A DNA stretch of 64,000 bases from Spirochaetota bacterium (GCA_026398615.1 JAPLSN010000024.1:1-64000), one strand, 5' to 3'; positions 7,076 through 15,443 are shown, counted from the stretch's first letter. Numbers and translations: made by a program. The notes: generated by a model from the letters alone, not told the origin.

Positions 7076-9082
7076 GTGATGAAGTTCGAATCCGATCCCG
7101 ACGGATTTTCCATTTCCGTCGACGGTCGACCGGCCATCGTACATTCGGCGAAATCGCCGGCCTTCGAGATCGGCACCGCCGACCTGTCGGTCCGCCAGAC
7201 GAAGGCCGGTTTCAGGCTTAAGCGGCGGAAATACATCCCGGTGAAGCTCAGGGATTACACCCTCGTCGAATCCGATGCTTTGTCCGCGGTCGTGGATTTC
7301 AGCGGACGTTTCCGCGTCTCCGCGTCGTGCGCAGGCGGCAATCTCAGGCTTTCGTTCTCCCGATTCACCCCGGAAATCAACGTCTTCAGGATGCGCATTC
7401 CCGCCCATGCCGACGAGCAGCTCTACGGCCTCGGGGAACGCTGCTCGCGGCTCGACCTCAAGGGTTCGCGCGTCCCGCTCTGGGTCGGGGAAAGGGCCGC
7501 GGGCCGCGGATCCGGCCCGGGCGCCTTTGTCGGAAACGCAAGGGACGACACCAGGCTGTCCCTGCGCGCAACCTGCTTCCCGATGCCCTGCTTCGTGTCG
7601 AGCAGGGGATACTTCGTGGACGTCGATACGGCGGCGCGCTCGATTTTCGATTTCCGCAAACCCGGTCGTACTTCCATCGAAGTCTGGGGCGTCCCCGTAT
7701 CCATAACCCTCGGTTTCCGCCGGACCGCCCCCGAGACCGTTGCCGCGTTGGGCGACAACGTCGGCAGGCAGAAGGCGCCTCCCCCATGGGTTTTCGGCGG
7801 GGCGTGGCTCGGGGTCCAGGGAGGCACCGACGAGATCCTGCGGAAGGCGCAGGCCGCGCTGGACTCGGGCGCCAGGGTCTCCGCCCTGTGGGTACAGGAC
7901 TGGTGCGGACACCGGACGACGAAATCGGGCCGTCAGCCCGAGTGGAACTGGCGCTACGACGAAATGGCGTACCCGGCGCTCCAGGATACGATCGCGGACC
8001 TTGCCGGGGCGGGCATCCGATTCCTCGGCTACGTCAACCCGTACCTTTCGACCGAAGGCGGGCTCTACCGCGAAGCGAGCCGGCTCGGCTACTGCATCCA
8101 GCGGCCGGAGGGCGGGGACTACCTCTTCAACGCCGCGGCCTCTCCCGCCGCGATGGTCGACCTCACGGATCCCGACGCCTTCGACTGGATCAAGGGCGTC
8201 ATCAGGGACAACATGATCGGTATCGGCATGTCCGGATGGATGGCGGATTCCGGCGAATGCCTTCCCGCCGACGCAGTCCTCTCGTCCGGGAAATCGGGCC
8301 TGGCGGCGCACAACAGCTACCCCGTGCTCTGGGCACGGGCCAACGCCGAAGCCGTCGGGGAAGCCGGGAAGTCCGGGGAAACGGTTTTTTTCCTGCGCTC
8401 GGGCTGGTCCGGTTCGGCGCGCCACGCCGCCGCGTTCTGGACCGGCGACCGTTTCGTGGACATGAAGTCGGACGACGGCCTTCCGAGCGTCATTCAGGCG
8501 GCCATCTCGCTCGGGATTTCCGGCGGCGGCATCTGGCATTCGGACATCGGCGGGAACACCTCGACCGCGTGGCGCCGCCGTTCGCCGGAAACCTTCATGC
8601 GCTGGGCCGAGCTTGCGGCGTTCACGCCCATCATGCGCACCCACGAGGGCCAGCACCCCGGCGTGAACCACCAGTTCTGGACCGATGACCGGACGCTCCG
8701 TCACTTCGCGCGCTGCACGGAAATCTTCGCCGCGCTCTCTCCGTACCACCAGGCCGTCATGCAGGAATACGCGGGAACCGGCGTCCCGCCGATCAGGCAC
8801 TGCTGGCTGCACTACGAGGACGACGCCCAGACGCACCGGCACGGATACCAGTACCTTTACGGACGCGACCTCCTGGTCGCCCCGGTCCACGCGCCCGGCA
8901 GGGAGCTCCACGAACTGTACCTGCCCGATGACGCGTGGGTCCACCTGTGGAGTTCGCGCGTCTTCCGCGGCGGCACGACGACGGTCGAAGCGCCACTCGG
9001 ATACCCGCCCGTGTTCTACCGCGAATCGTCGAACTTCGCCTCCGTGTTCGACTCGGTACGCAGGAACGTCCGCAAGATCTGA
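7076..9082 (+). CDS. Glycoside hydrolase family 31, YihQ (sulfoquinovosidase)-like
   Basis: The 668-residue product lacks a signal peptide and is probably cytoplasmic. It has an N-terminal beta-sandwich (about 1-230), a GH31 (beta/alpha)8 barrel and C-terminal beta domains. Catalytic residues are readable: nucleophile Asp391 in GWMADSGE and acid/base Asp458 in WTGDR, framed by WVQDWCGHRTT and IWHSDIGG. The GWMAD-x-GE form is typical of YihQ-type enzymes that release sulfoquinovose from plant sulfolipid derivatives. In the segment GRQPEWNW the tryptophan used for sulfonate binding in YihQ is kept, while the preceding arginine, as I align it from memory, appears to be glutamine. Another alpha-glycoside may therefore be the substrate. 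No sulfoquinovose catabolic genes are nearby. The ATG follows GGGAGGTCGCCTCAAGTG. Confidence 0.85.
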   Translation: MMKFESDPDGFSISVDGRPAIVHSAKSPAFEIGTADLSVRQTKAGFRLKRRKYIPVKLRDYTLVESDALSAVVDFSGRFRVSASCAGGNLRLSFSRFTPEINVFRMRIPAHADEQLYGLGERCSRLDLKGSRVPLWVGERAAGRGSGPGAFVGNARDDTRLSLRATCFPMPCFVSSRGYFVDVDTAARSIFDFRKPGRTSIEVWGVPVSITLGFRRTAPETVAALGDNVGRQKAPPPWVFGGAWLGVQGGTDEILRKAQAALDSGARVSALWVQDWCGHRTTKSGRQPEWNWRYDEMAYPALQDTIADLAGAGIRFLGYVNPYLSTEGGLYREASRLGYCIQRPEGGDYLFNAAASPAAMVDLTDPDAFDWIKGVIRDNMIGIGMSGWMADSGECLPADAVLSSGKSGLAAHNSYPVLWARANAEAVGEAGKSGETVFFLRSGWSGSARHAAAFWTGDRFVDMKSDDGLPSVIQAAISLGISGGGIWHSDIGGNTSTAWRRRSPETFMRWAELAAFTPIMRTHEGQHPGVNHQFWTDDRTLRHFARCTEIFAALSPYHQAVMQEYAGTGVPPIRHCWLHYEDDAQTHRHGYQYLYGRDLLVAPVHAPGRELHELYLPDDAWVHLWSSRVFRGGTTTVEAPLGYPPVFYRESSNFASVFDSVRRNVRKI

Positions 9083-9116
9083 AACCGTTTTCCCCCGAAC
9101 CGGGATCCGTAGCCGC

Positions 9117-9145
9117 TTGAAAACAACGCCCTTCCCGGCCATACT
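9117..9145 (+). promoter_or_regulatory. Promoter immediately before the asparaginase-like gene (predicted leaderless)
   Basis: TTGAAA (9117-9122), 17-base spacer, CATACT (9140-9145). Only 7 bases separate the -10 box from the ATG at 9153, so the transcript would begin at or next to the start codon. No Shine-Dalgarno is present. Confidence 0.5.
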
Positions 9146-9152
9146 GGCCTGC

Positions 9153-9644
9153 ATGAACGACGGCATACGGATTCTCATCACGGGCGGCACCTTCGACAAG
9201 CATTACGACGCGGTCCGCGGCGAACTCACCTTCAAAAGCTCGCACATGGCGGAAGTCATCGCGAACGCACGGATCACCGTATCCGTGCAGATCGAGATCA
9301 ACCAGCTTATCGACAGCCTCCACATGCAGGACGCGAACAGGCAGTGCGTGCTCGACGCATGCGCGAAGGCGCCCGAATCCCGCATCGTGATCACCCATGG
9401 CACCGACACGATGGTCCAGACCGCGGCGCTCATCGGCGAGGCGCGGATCGGCAAGACCGTCGTCCTGACCGGCGCCATGGTTCCCTACACGGTCCAGGGC
9501 AGCGATGCCGTCTTCAACCTCGGCGCCGCCGTCGCCGCCGTCCAGATCCTCGGTCCGGGCGTCTACATCGCCATGAGCGGCCGCGTCTTCGAATGGGATA
9601 AAGTGAAGAAGAACAGGGAGAAGTGCGTCTTCGAGGACGCTTGA
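9153..9644 (+). CDS. Single-domain asparaginase-like protein
   Basis: The 163-residue product equals the N-terminal domain of type I/II L-asparaginases and lacks the C-terminal domain of the 330-residue enzymes. Both catalytic threonine segments are present: ITGGTFDKHYDA near the start and THGTDTMVQTA in the middle, plus VVLTGAMVPY and SDAVFNLGAA. Stand-alone asparaginase domains of about 160 residues exist as a distinct group with no assigned reaction that I know of. The frame is open much further upstream, but codons there belong to the antisense of the GH31 gene; the ATG at 9153 sits right behind a promoter. Amidohydrolase activity is plausible but not certain without the second domain. 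Confidence 0.8.
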   Translation: MNDGIRILITGGTFDKHYDAVRGELTFKSSHMAEVIANARITVSVQIEINQLIDSLHMQDANRQCVLDACAKAPESRIVITHGTDTMVQTAALIGEARIGKTVVLTGAMVPYTVQGSDAVFNLGAAVAAVQILGPGVYIAMSGRVFEWDKVKKNREKCVFEDA

Positions 9645-9735
9645 CGGGCTGGCCGCGGGCAACCCGCCCCGGCGGGCGCGTCGCGCCACGGCGGCCCGCA
9701 TCGTCGCTGCGGACCCGCGCCGCAGGCCCGAGTGG

Positions 9736-9765
9736 TTGACGTCCCCGTCGTTCCGGCGCTACAAC
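9736..9765 (+). promoter_or_regulatory. Promoter of the SRPBCC/AT-hook gene
   Basis: TTGACG (9736-9741), 18-base spacer, TACAAC (9760-9765), 53 bases before the ATG. The preceding 90 bases after the asparaginase gene are very G/C-rich and hold no gene. Confidence 0.55.
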
Positions 9766-9818
9766 AGTTGCGTTAACAAAGCTTCAATCTACCGAATCCA
9801 GAAAAGAAGGAGTTTCCG

Positions 9819-10349
9819 ATGCCCAAAAGTTTCACGGTCTCAGCTTCGTTCAAGGCGGCGCCAGCCGCGCTCTTCGACGCATTCGCGAATCCCGCCGTCG
9901 GAACGGAGGCGACCGGTTCGAAGTTCTCCGGCGATTGCAGGGCCGGAGCCAGGTTCGCGGCCTTCGACAGGAAAGCCGGCGGGGTGACCCTCCGCGTCGT
10001 CAAGAACCGTTCCATCGTCAGGACCTGGCGCAGCGCCGGTTGGGACGCGTCGATCGAGGACGCGATCCTCGTCCTTGCCTTTACCCCGGAAGGCGAAGGC
10101 TCATCCCTGACCGTAACCATGGTCGGGCTCCCCGGCTCCGAGGTCGAAACCCTCAAGTCGCTGTGGAAAGTTTCCGCTTTCGAACCCATAAAAGCCTGGC
10201 TGAAGCTGCCGGCCGGAAAATCCGCGAAAAAAACCTCGGTCAAACCCGGCCAGAAGCGCCGCGGCCGTCCGGCCGGTACGAAAGCATCCGGAAAACCGTC
10301 CGTCCCGGCGCCGAAAAAACGCGGGCGCCCCCGGAAGGAACGGGCCTGA
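9819..10349 (+). CDS. SRPBCC (AHSA1-like) domain protein with C-terminal AT-hook motifs
   Basis: Residues 1-125 look like an SRPBCC/START-like fold: FKAAPAALFDAFANP at the start, a central W-x-SAGWDASIEDAIL region and the closing helix SEVETLKSLWKVSAFEPIKAWL typical of AHSA1-type domains. The last 45 residues are basic and repetitive with two AT-hook-like cores, KRRGRPAG and KKRGRPRK, which in other proteins insert into the minor groove of A/T-rich DNA. The combination of a ligand- or chaperone-type pocket with a DNA-binding tail is unusual in bacteria. AAGGAG lies 7 bases before the ATG. The gene is monocistronic: own promoter upstream, strong hairpin downstream. Role unknown; ligand-responsive nucleoid protein is one idea. 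Confidence 0.75.
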   Translation: MPKSFTVSASFKAAPAALFDAFANPAVGTEATGSKFSGDCRAGARFAAFDRKAGGVTLRVVKNRSIVRTWRSAGWDASIEDAILVLAFTPEGEGSSLTVTMVGLPGSEVETLKSLWKVSAFEPIKAWLKLPAGKSAKKTSVKPGQKRRGRPAGTKASGKPSVPAPKKRGRPRKERA

Positions 10350-10390
10350 CGCCTGCCCCGGCAATGCCGGAACGCGCTCCATAATTGAAA

Positions 10391-10422
10391 GGACCGGCCG
10401 TTCGACGGCCGGTCCTGTTTTT
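10391..10422 (+). terminator. Rho-independent terminator
   Basis: Perfect 10-bp stem (10391-10400 with 10406-10415), 5-base loop, then TGTTTTT. It ends the SRPBCC gene and lies in the gap with the convergent cyclic-nucleotide-binding gene. Confidence 0.88.
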
Positions 10423-10448
10423 CCTGGCGTATCTCGCGTCGCGCGCCC

Positions 10449-11000
10449 TCAGTGCTTCCTGAGAATGTCCTCGATGGTCTTCGGGAACATCCCCTTGAGC
10501 TTGTCGAGATCTTCCTGCGTCACCATCGACTCGAGCTCCATGGCCAGGTCCTTGCTGGCGGCGGCAAGCTTGCGGAGCAGGCTGTAGATGATGAACGTGA
10601 AGATCTTGAGGCCGGCCCTCGTATTTTCCCCGCACATTTCGAAAAGATGCTCCCTTGAGATCGCGACCAGGCGCAGGTCCACGGCGGCGACGGCGTTGGC
10701 GGTCCTCTTCACGTCCATGAAGATGGATGCTTCGCCGAAGACATCGCCCGCCTGGATCGTGGACACGCGGACGCTCTGCTTTTCCGAGCCCCTCACGGTT
10801 ATATCCACCTTGCCGTCCAGCAGGACATAGAGGTAGCGGCTGATCGAATCCTGGGTTACGATGGTCTCGCCGGCGAGGTATTCGAAGTGCTCGCAGACTT
10901 GCGCCAGTTTCCTGAGCTCCTCGACGCTGAGGGTCTGGAAAATGAGGGTATTCTTGAGTTCGTCGATGAAGACCACTTCTCTTACCGGGAGCTGCCGCAT
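10449..11000 (-). CDS. Cyclic-nucleotide-binding domain protein
   Basis: The 183-residue protein has an N-terminal cNMP-binding beta-roll (about 8-125): IFQTLSVEELRKLAQ, LAGETIVTQDS, YLYVLLDGKVDI and the phosphate-binding cassette GDVFGEASIFMDVKRTANAVA. The canonical R-S/T-A is here R-T-A, so nucleotide binding is plausible. The rest is helical and has no helix-turn-helix, so it is not a CRP-type regulator. The ATG at 11000 is chosen for the GAGGTGGG before it; the frame extends upstream without that signal. It follows, on the same strand after 136 bases, a gene for a voltage-sensor-like membrane protein, and could be its cytoplasmic partner. That pairing is inference. Confidence 0.85.
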   Translation of the reverse strand: MRQLPVREVVFIDELKNTLIFQTLSVEELRKLAQVCEHFEYLAGETIVTQDSISRYLYVLLDGKVDITVRGSEKQSVRVSTIQAGDVFGEASIFMDVKRTANAVAAVDLRLVAISREHLFEMCGENTRAGLKIFTFIIYSLLRKLAAASKDLAMELESMVTQEDLDKLKGMFPKTIEDILRKH

Positions 11001-11136
11001 CCGCCCACCTCGGCCGACCGCGTTCCGGGTGCGACCGCGTTCGGACGCGGACCCGTTCGCGATCTGGCCAGGATGACAATGTATCACGCACGGGGCGAAA
11101 CGCCCACCCCCCGGCGGCGGAACCGCCGTGCCGGAG

Positions 11137-12273
11137 TTAGAAGCCCGCGAGATCGTCCAGCTTGATGCGGGAGCGCTCCGCCCTGTCGGCGTCCCGGCGG
11201 CGCTTCGCCGGCAGGAAGACATCGTTGTAGAAAAGGGCGAACTCGAGAAGCTCCTCGTCCGCCCTGTCCGGGTCGATGCGAACGCGAAGGTTGTAATCCC
11301 GTTCCCTGATCCCGCGCGAGATCACGTAGACGACATCGCTCACGCCCTGCGCGAAGGTACGCGCGTACACGACGAGGAAAAGGATGGTGGACGTCATGAT
11401 GATCGCGAAAAACGCCAGGTCATAGCGGGCGCGGATCGCTTCCAGGTCGCCCAGGAGCACGACGGCGCCCAGGGGACCGCTCCGGGCCAGCGCCCAGGAT
11501 CCGGCCGGCAGGGAGGCTTCGAGCGCGGCCAGGGTCCCCTGGCCGACGAGGATTTCGGGACGGGGTGAACTCGGGTTGAAAGCGACCAGGGCCACGTCGG
11601 GGTTATCGCCGAAGACGGACAGGGCCGCGTTCGCCACGGAGGAACCGGTTTCCGCCGCGAGCGGACCGATGGCCGCGAGGGAGCGTTCGCAGGCAGCGAC
11701 CCTGTGCGCGGCCAGGGTATCCACGCCGATCGTTCCCGTGGCCGAGAGGACGACGATGACCAGGACCACCGAAAAGATGCCGATCATCGCGGCGTTCGAG
11801 ACGTGCCGCTGGGCCATGCGGGAATCGGCGTTCTGGATCCTGCCGAAGATCTTGAGGATCCTGATCAGGCGCAGGACCCGGCTGACCCTGACGGCCTTCA
11901 CGACCCGAAGCGACTTGACGATGGCAGCCAGCCCCCCGGTGGCCGCGCTTCCGGCGAGGAGGGTCCAGGCGGCGGGACCGGAGTTGAAGGCAAGGAGCGG
12001 GAGGGAACAGAGGAGATCGACCCAGCCCCGCTCGACGATGAAATACCGCCTGAAGCGGCGCCCGGCCAGTGCCCCCGCCGCCCTCGCGATGAACTCCACG
12101 GAGAACACGGCGTCAATGGCTAACCCGGCCAGCAGGAGCGGATCGCGCCACGCCCGTCCCCGGCCGAGGGCGACCGCGAGGTCGTCGAGGAATATCTGTA
12201 CGATGCTGGCCAGTATGACCAGGAGCACGAAGTCTTCGAGCACGGCGACGACGGGATGCCTTTTCTTGCTCAC
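11137..12273 (-). CDS. Membrane protein with voltage-sensor (S1-S4) module, extracytoplasmic domain and HAMP-like tail
   Basis: The GTG at 12273 is preceded by AAGGAGG at 7 bases, giving 378 residues. Four hydrophobic helices (about 8-32, 46-66, 82-100, 112-140) resemble an ion-transport voltage sensor. The fourth carries a basic residue at every third position: Lys120, Arg123, Lys126, Arg129, Arg132, Arg135, Arg138, Lys141. DAVFSVEFIARA in helix 2 also matches that family. No pore loop or selectivity filter follows. Instead there is a fifth helix (162-183), a roughly 100-residue extracytoplasmic segment with sensor-like strands, a sixth helix (286-306) and a HAMP-like tail. No kinase or cyclase output is attached. 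It lies between an unknown gene and a cNMP-binding gene, same strand. The architecture is visible; function is inferred. Confidence 0.75.
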   Translation of the reverse strand: MSKKRHPVVAVLEDFVLLVILASIVQIFLDDLAVALGRGRAWRDPLLLAGLAIDAVFSVEFIARAAGALAGRRFRRYFIVERGWVDLLCSLPLLAFNSGPAAWTLLAGSAATGGLAAIVKSLRVVKAVRVSRVLRLIRILKIFGRIQNADSRMAQRHVSNAAMIGIFSVVLVIVVLSATGTIGVDTLAAHRVAACERSLAAIGPLAAETGSSVANAALSVFGDNPDVALVAFNPSSPRPEILVGQGTLAALEASLPAGSWALARSGPLGAVVLLGDLEAIRARYDLAFFAIIMTSTILFLVVYARTFAQGVSDVVYVISRGIRERDYNLRVRIDPDRADEELLEFALFYNDVFLPAKRRRDADRAERSRIKLDDLAGF

Positions 12274-12339
12274 GGCGATTCCTCCTTGAGGGATTCCTCC
12301 GACCGGCGGTTGCGGGGTACGGTTCACTGCAATGCTGTA

Positions 12340-13272
12340 TCAGATGTGGAGATCGGCGGCGATCATGTAGAGCTCGTCGAGAAAGCCCCTGTAGTAACCG
12401 AACCCGCCGCAGAGAGGCCTCGCGACGCCGTACCAGCTCCTGTCGGGAGATTCCGCGCCGCGGTCGGACCGCAGGTTCGGATCGTACTCGGCATAGCGGG
12501 CCGACAGTATGTACAGCAGCCTCGCCGCCGCCTCCCACTTTTCGAGCACGAATTCCGGCAGGTTCGCGTCGAGCGCCAGCTGCACGTCCACCGGGTCGAT
12601 CTCGGGGAAGCGGCCTTCGAGCCTGCCGCGGCACGCTCCCGTGAAGCGCCGCTTCTCCTCGGCCCCGGGGTAAGCGGACAGGACGTTGCGGTTGTCCGTC
12701 TTGAAATACGCATATGGCTTCAGGAGCAGGAAAACCTTGAAATAGGCGGCATATTCCTCCGGTGAGAGCGGGGAGCGCTGCATGCGCACGAGTTCGTTGT
12801 AGATGCAGCCCTTCCTGTCATAGATGGCGCGCAGGTATTTTTCAAGCGCGTTGCTGCGGAAGATGTAGGAAACGCTCCGGTACTGCAGCCTCGCCACGGG
12901 GTCATCGAGCATTTCGCCGACGAAGCGGACGAGTTTTTCGCGCAGGAGGGACGCATCGATCACGCGGTCCTTCCGGACCTTGTTGAGGATGTTGAAGTCG
13001 ATCCCCGTCCTGATGATTCCCTCGAAGAAGGGAGAGGCGCCCGCCACGACCCTCTTGCCGAGCCGGGAGAACACCATGGCCAGGGTTTCGCGCGGATCGA
13101 GGTCCGGGAAATATTGCGGCCCGCGGAACGCGGACTGCAGCCGGGCCAGGTTGGACCTGATGAAATTGACGATCTGGTATTCCGCCCCGATGATCGTCTC
13201 GTTCCGCATGTCGGGGAGCGAAAAGAGATGTTCGAGGAAGGCGTCTATCTTGTCGAGTTCCGCGGTATCCAT
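12340..13272 (-). CDS. Hypothetical protein, 310 residues
   Basis: A soluble, mostly helical protein without signal peptide or membrane span. It starts MDTAELDKIDAFLEHLFSLPD and contains FPDLDPRETLAMVFSRLG, a central tyrosine-rich part (YDRKGCIYNELVRMQ, KPYAYFKTDN) and the end GFLDELYMIAADLHI. I know of no named family. The ATG at 13272 was chosen because upstream codons look unlike coding sequence; its ribosome site is weak. The gene is 66 bases upstream of the voltage-sensor-like protein and transcribed with it, so a shared function is possible. Codon bias matches the neighbours, so the gene is real. Confidence 0.65.
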   Translation of the reverse strand: MDTAELDKIDAFLEHLFSLPDMRNETIIGAEYQIVNFIRSNLARLQSAFRGPQYFPDLDPRETLAMVFSRLGKRVVAGASPFFEGIIRTGIDFNILNKVRKDRVIDASLLREKLVRFVGEMLDDPVARLQYRSVSYIFRSNALEKYLRAIYDRKGCIYNELVRMQRSPLSPEEYAAYFKVFLLLKPYAYFKTDNRNVLSAYPGAEEKRRFTGACRGRLEGRFPEIDPVDVQLALDANLPEFVLEKWEAAARLLYILSARYAEYDPNLRSDRGAESPDRSWYGVARPLCGGFGYYRGFLDELYMIAADLHI

Positions 13273-13553
13273 GTTCGTGGGCTTTCGGGATGATGCCGCT
13301 TCCGCGTGAACGGACCGGGCTTCCCGTTCCTCCGTTTTTCCTTGTTTCGCGCGCGGCCCGTCCGGGCCGCGCATGCAGTCATTCTATCCTCCGTTCACCG
13401 CGAATGCAAGGAACGCCGGGGTGTGAATTATACGCTTGCCTGAGCCGGGAAAGGCGTCGATACTTTACGGTGATCGTCCGGGTACCGGGCTCTTGCCGGC
13501 GGAGCGATCGGGTTCAGGAGGAGACTACGGGCTTTTCCGCGGGGTATGACAGC

Positions 13554-15398
13554 TTGCCGCGCACCTTGCGCCTCGTCTCGTGCCTCGCGTTCATCGCGGC
13601 CGCGGCGGTGCAGTCTCCGGCCGAACCCACGTCCATCCGTGTCGTGATGGACAACTTCTACCCGCCCTACATCTTCATCGACGATTCGGGGAAAGCCCAG
13701 GGCATCCTCGTGGACCAGTGGCGCCTGTGGGAGGAACGGACCGGCGTGAAGGTCGAGCTCGTCGCCACGGCGTGGTCAGAAGCCCAGGCCCGCATGGACT
13801 CAGGCGAATTCGACGTCATCGATACCATATTCAAGACCCCGGAGCGGGACAAGAAATACGACTTTTCGAAGCCCTACGTCCGTATCGAGGTACCCCTGTT
13901 CTTCGACGCCCAGCTGTCAGGCATCAGGGGGATCGAGGACCTCGCCCCCTTCGTCGTGGCCGCGAAGAAGGGCGACGCGGTCGTGGGCCAGCTGCTCGCG
14001 CACGGCATCGCGAACCTGCTGCTCTTCGACGGGTACCGGGAGATCGTGGAAGCGGCGCGGGACGGCAAGGTCAAGGTGTTCACCGTCGACGAACCGCCAG
14101 CCCTGTACTACCTCCTTCGGATGGGTCTGCAGGACAGGTTCCGCCGCAGCGAACCCCTGTATTTCGGCGAATTCCATCGCGCCGTCCCCAAAGGCAGGAG
14201 CGACACCCTCTCCCTCGTGGAGAAGGGCTTCGCGAAGATCAGCCCGCGGGAACTGGCATCGATCGACCGCAAGTGGTTCGGCACCCCGATCGTTTCCAGG
14301 GACCAGCTCAAGTTCCTGGGCATCCTCATGGCGGTCGTCGCAGCGGTCGTCGCGGTACTGATCCTCTCGATCGGCCTGCTCGGCCGCCTCGTCGCAAGAC
14401 GGACCGTGGCCCTGTCGGCGTCCAGGGACTACATCAGGGCGGTGTACGATTCCGTCAACGACGCGATCTTCGTCCATGCCGGGGACGGGACCATCCTGGA
14501 CTGCAACGCGCGCGCGCAGGCGATGTACGGGCGGAGCGCCGACGAGGTGAAACGGATCGGCATCGAGGGCTTGAGCGCCGCTGACGGCATGCACACCCGG
14601 GCGGACGCCCTGGCCCGGTTACGCAGTTCCGAGAACGGTCCGCTCTGTTACGAATGGTCCGCCCAGCACGCGTCGGGCAGCGTCTTCCCCGTGGAAGTGT
14701 CATCCCGTTCGGACCTGATCGGCGGCGAGCGGCGCTACTTCGTGACCGTCAGGGACATCAGCGAACGCAAGCAGGCCGCCGCGGAGCTCGAAAAGGCCAT
14801 GGCTGAAAAGGACGCGCTGTTCAGGGAACTCCAGCACCGCGTGAAGAACAGCTTCGCCCTCATCACGGGTCTCATCAACCTGGAAGCCGACTCCATCGCC
14901 GATCCCGCGACGACCGAAGCCATCGAAACCCTCAGGGGCCGGATCGAATCGATCTCGGAGCTGTACGCGATGCTCTTCATGCAGGATGCGGTCGAGCACG
15001 TCCGCCTGGACGAATACCTCGAACGCGTCGTCGAATCCATGAACAGCTCCTACGGCTCCGGCCTGGCCGCGATACTCACGGCCTTCGATCCCGTCGTCAT
15101 CGACGTGAAGCGGGCCACCTCCGTCGGCCTCATACTCAACGAGCTCACCACCAACGCGCTCAAGTACGCGTTCCCCGAGCGCACATCCGGCGTCATACGC
15201 CTGAGTCTGACGAAAGAGGACGCCTGGGCGACCCTCGTCGTGGCCGACGACGGTATCGGACTTCCGTCGGCCTTCGATCCGGCCAGGCCCACCGGCCTCG
15301 GGCTCGAGCTGGTCATGATGCTGTCGGCGCAGATCTCGGGATCGGTGGAATTCCTCCGCGACGCGGGAACTACGGTCCGCATCCGTTTCCCGGTCTGA
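13554..15398 (+). CDS. Sensor histidine kinase with periplasmic amino-acid-binding-type domain, PAS and HisKA_2
   Basis: This kinase is about 614 residues if translation starts at the TTG at 13554; no good ATG exists in frame and the ribosome site (GCGGGG) is modest, so the start is uncertain. Order of parts: signal peptide (to about 24), an SBP_bac_3 solute-binding domain (about 26-245; VVMDNFYPPYIFIDDSG, FDVIDTIFKTPERD), one membrane span (about 253-278), PAS (about 285-400), a HisKA_2 phospho-acceptor with His428 in LQHRVKNSF, and a HATPase (NELTTNALKYAF, VVADDGIGLP, GLGLELV). It resembles BvgS/EvgS-type sensing coupled to a HisKA_2/HWE-like transmitter. No response regulator is adjacent. 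Its ligand is unknown. Confidence 0.88.
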   Translation: MPRTLRLVSCLAFIAAAAVQSPAEPTSIRVVMDNFYPPYIFIDDSGKAQGILVDQWRLWEERTGVKVELVATAWSEAQARMDSGEFDVIDTIFKTPERDKKYDFSKPYVRIEVPLFFDAQLSGIRGIEDLAPFVVAAKKGDAVVGQLLAHGIANLLLFDGYREIVEAARDGKVKVFTVDEPPALYYLLRMGLQDRFRRSEPLYFGEFHRAVPKGRSDTLSLVEKGFAKISPRELASIDRKWFGTPIVSRDQLKFLGILMAVVAAVVAVLILSIGLLGRLVARRTVALSASRDYIRAVYDSVNDAIFVHAGDGTILDCNARAQAMYGRSADEVKRIGIEGLSAADGMHTRADALARLRSSENGPLCYEWSAQHASGSVFPVEVSSRSDLIGGERRYFVTVRDISERKQAAAELEKAMAEKDALFRELQHRVKNSFALITGLINLEADSIADPATTEAIETLRGRIESISELYAMLFMQDAVEHVRLDEYLERVVESMNSSYGSGLAAILTAFDPVVIDVKRATSVGLILNELTTNALKYAFPERTSGVIRLSLTKEDAWATLVVADDGIGLPSAFDPARPTGLGLELVMMLSAQISGSVEFLRDAGTTVRIRFPV

Positions 15399-15409
15399 GC
15401 GCAGCCCGC

Positions 15410-15437
15410 GGCACGACGGAGTCGCCGAGGCACGGAG
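15410..15437. repeat. Dispersed 'CACGG' repeat, partial copy
   Basis: The stretch GGCACGACGGAGTCGCCG and following GAGGCACGGAG matches the degenerate CACGGxGxCACGG pattern also found at 28561, 42814 and 51570. It fills the gap between the convergent sensor-kinase and DksA-like genes. Confidence 0.55.
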
Positions 15438-15443
15438 AATGGT

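Noticed and set aside
7001..9199. 732-codon minus-strand frame opposite the GH31 gene
   Set aside because: Antisense shadow with biased composition and no recognisable motifs.
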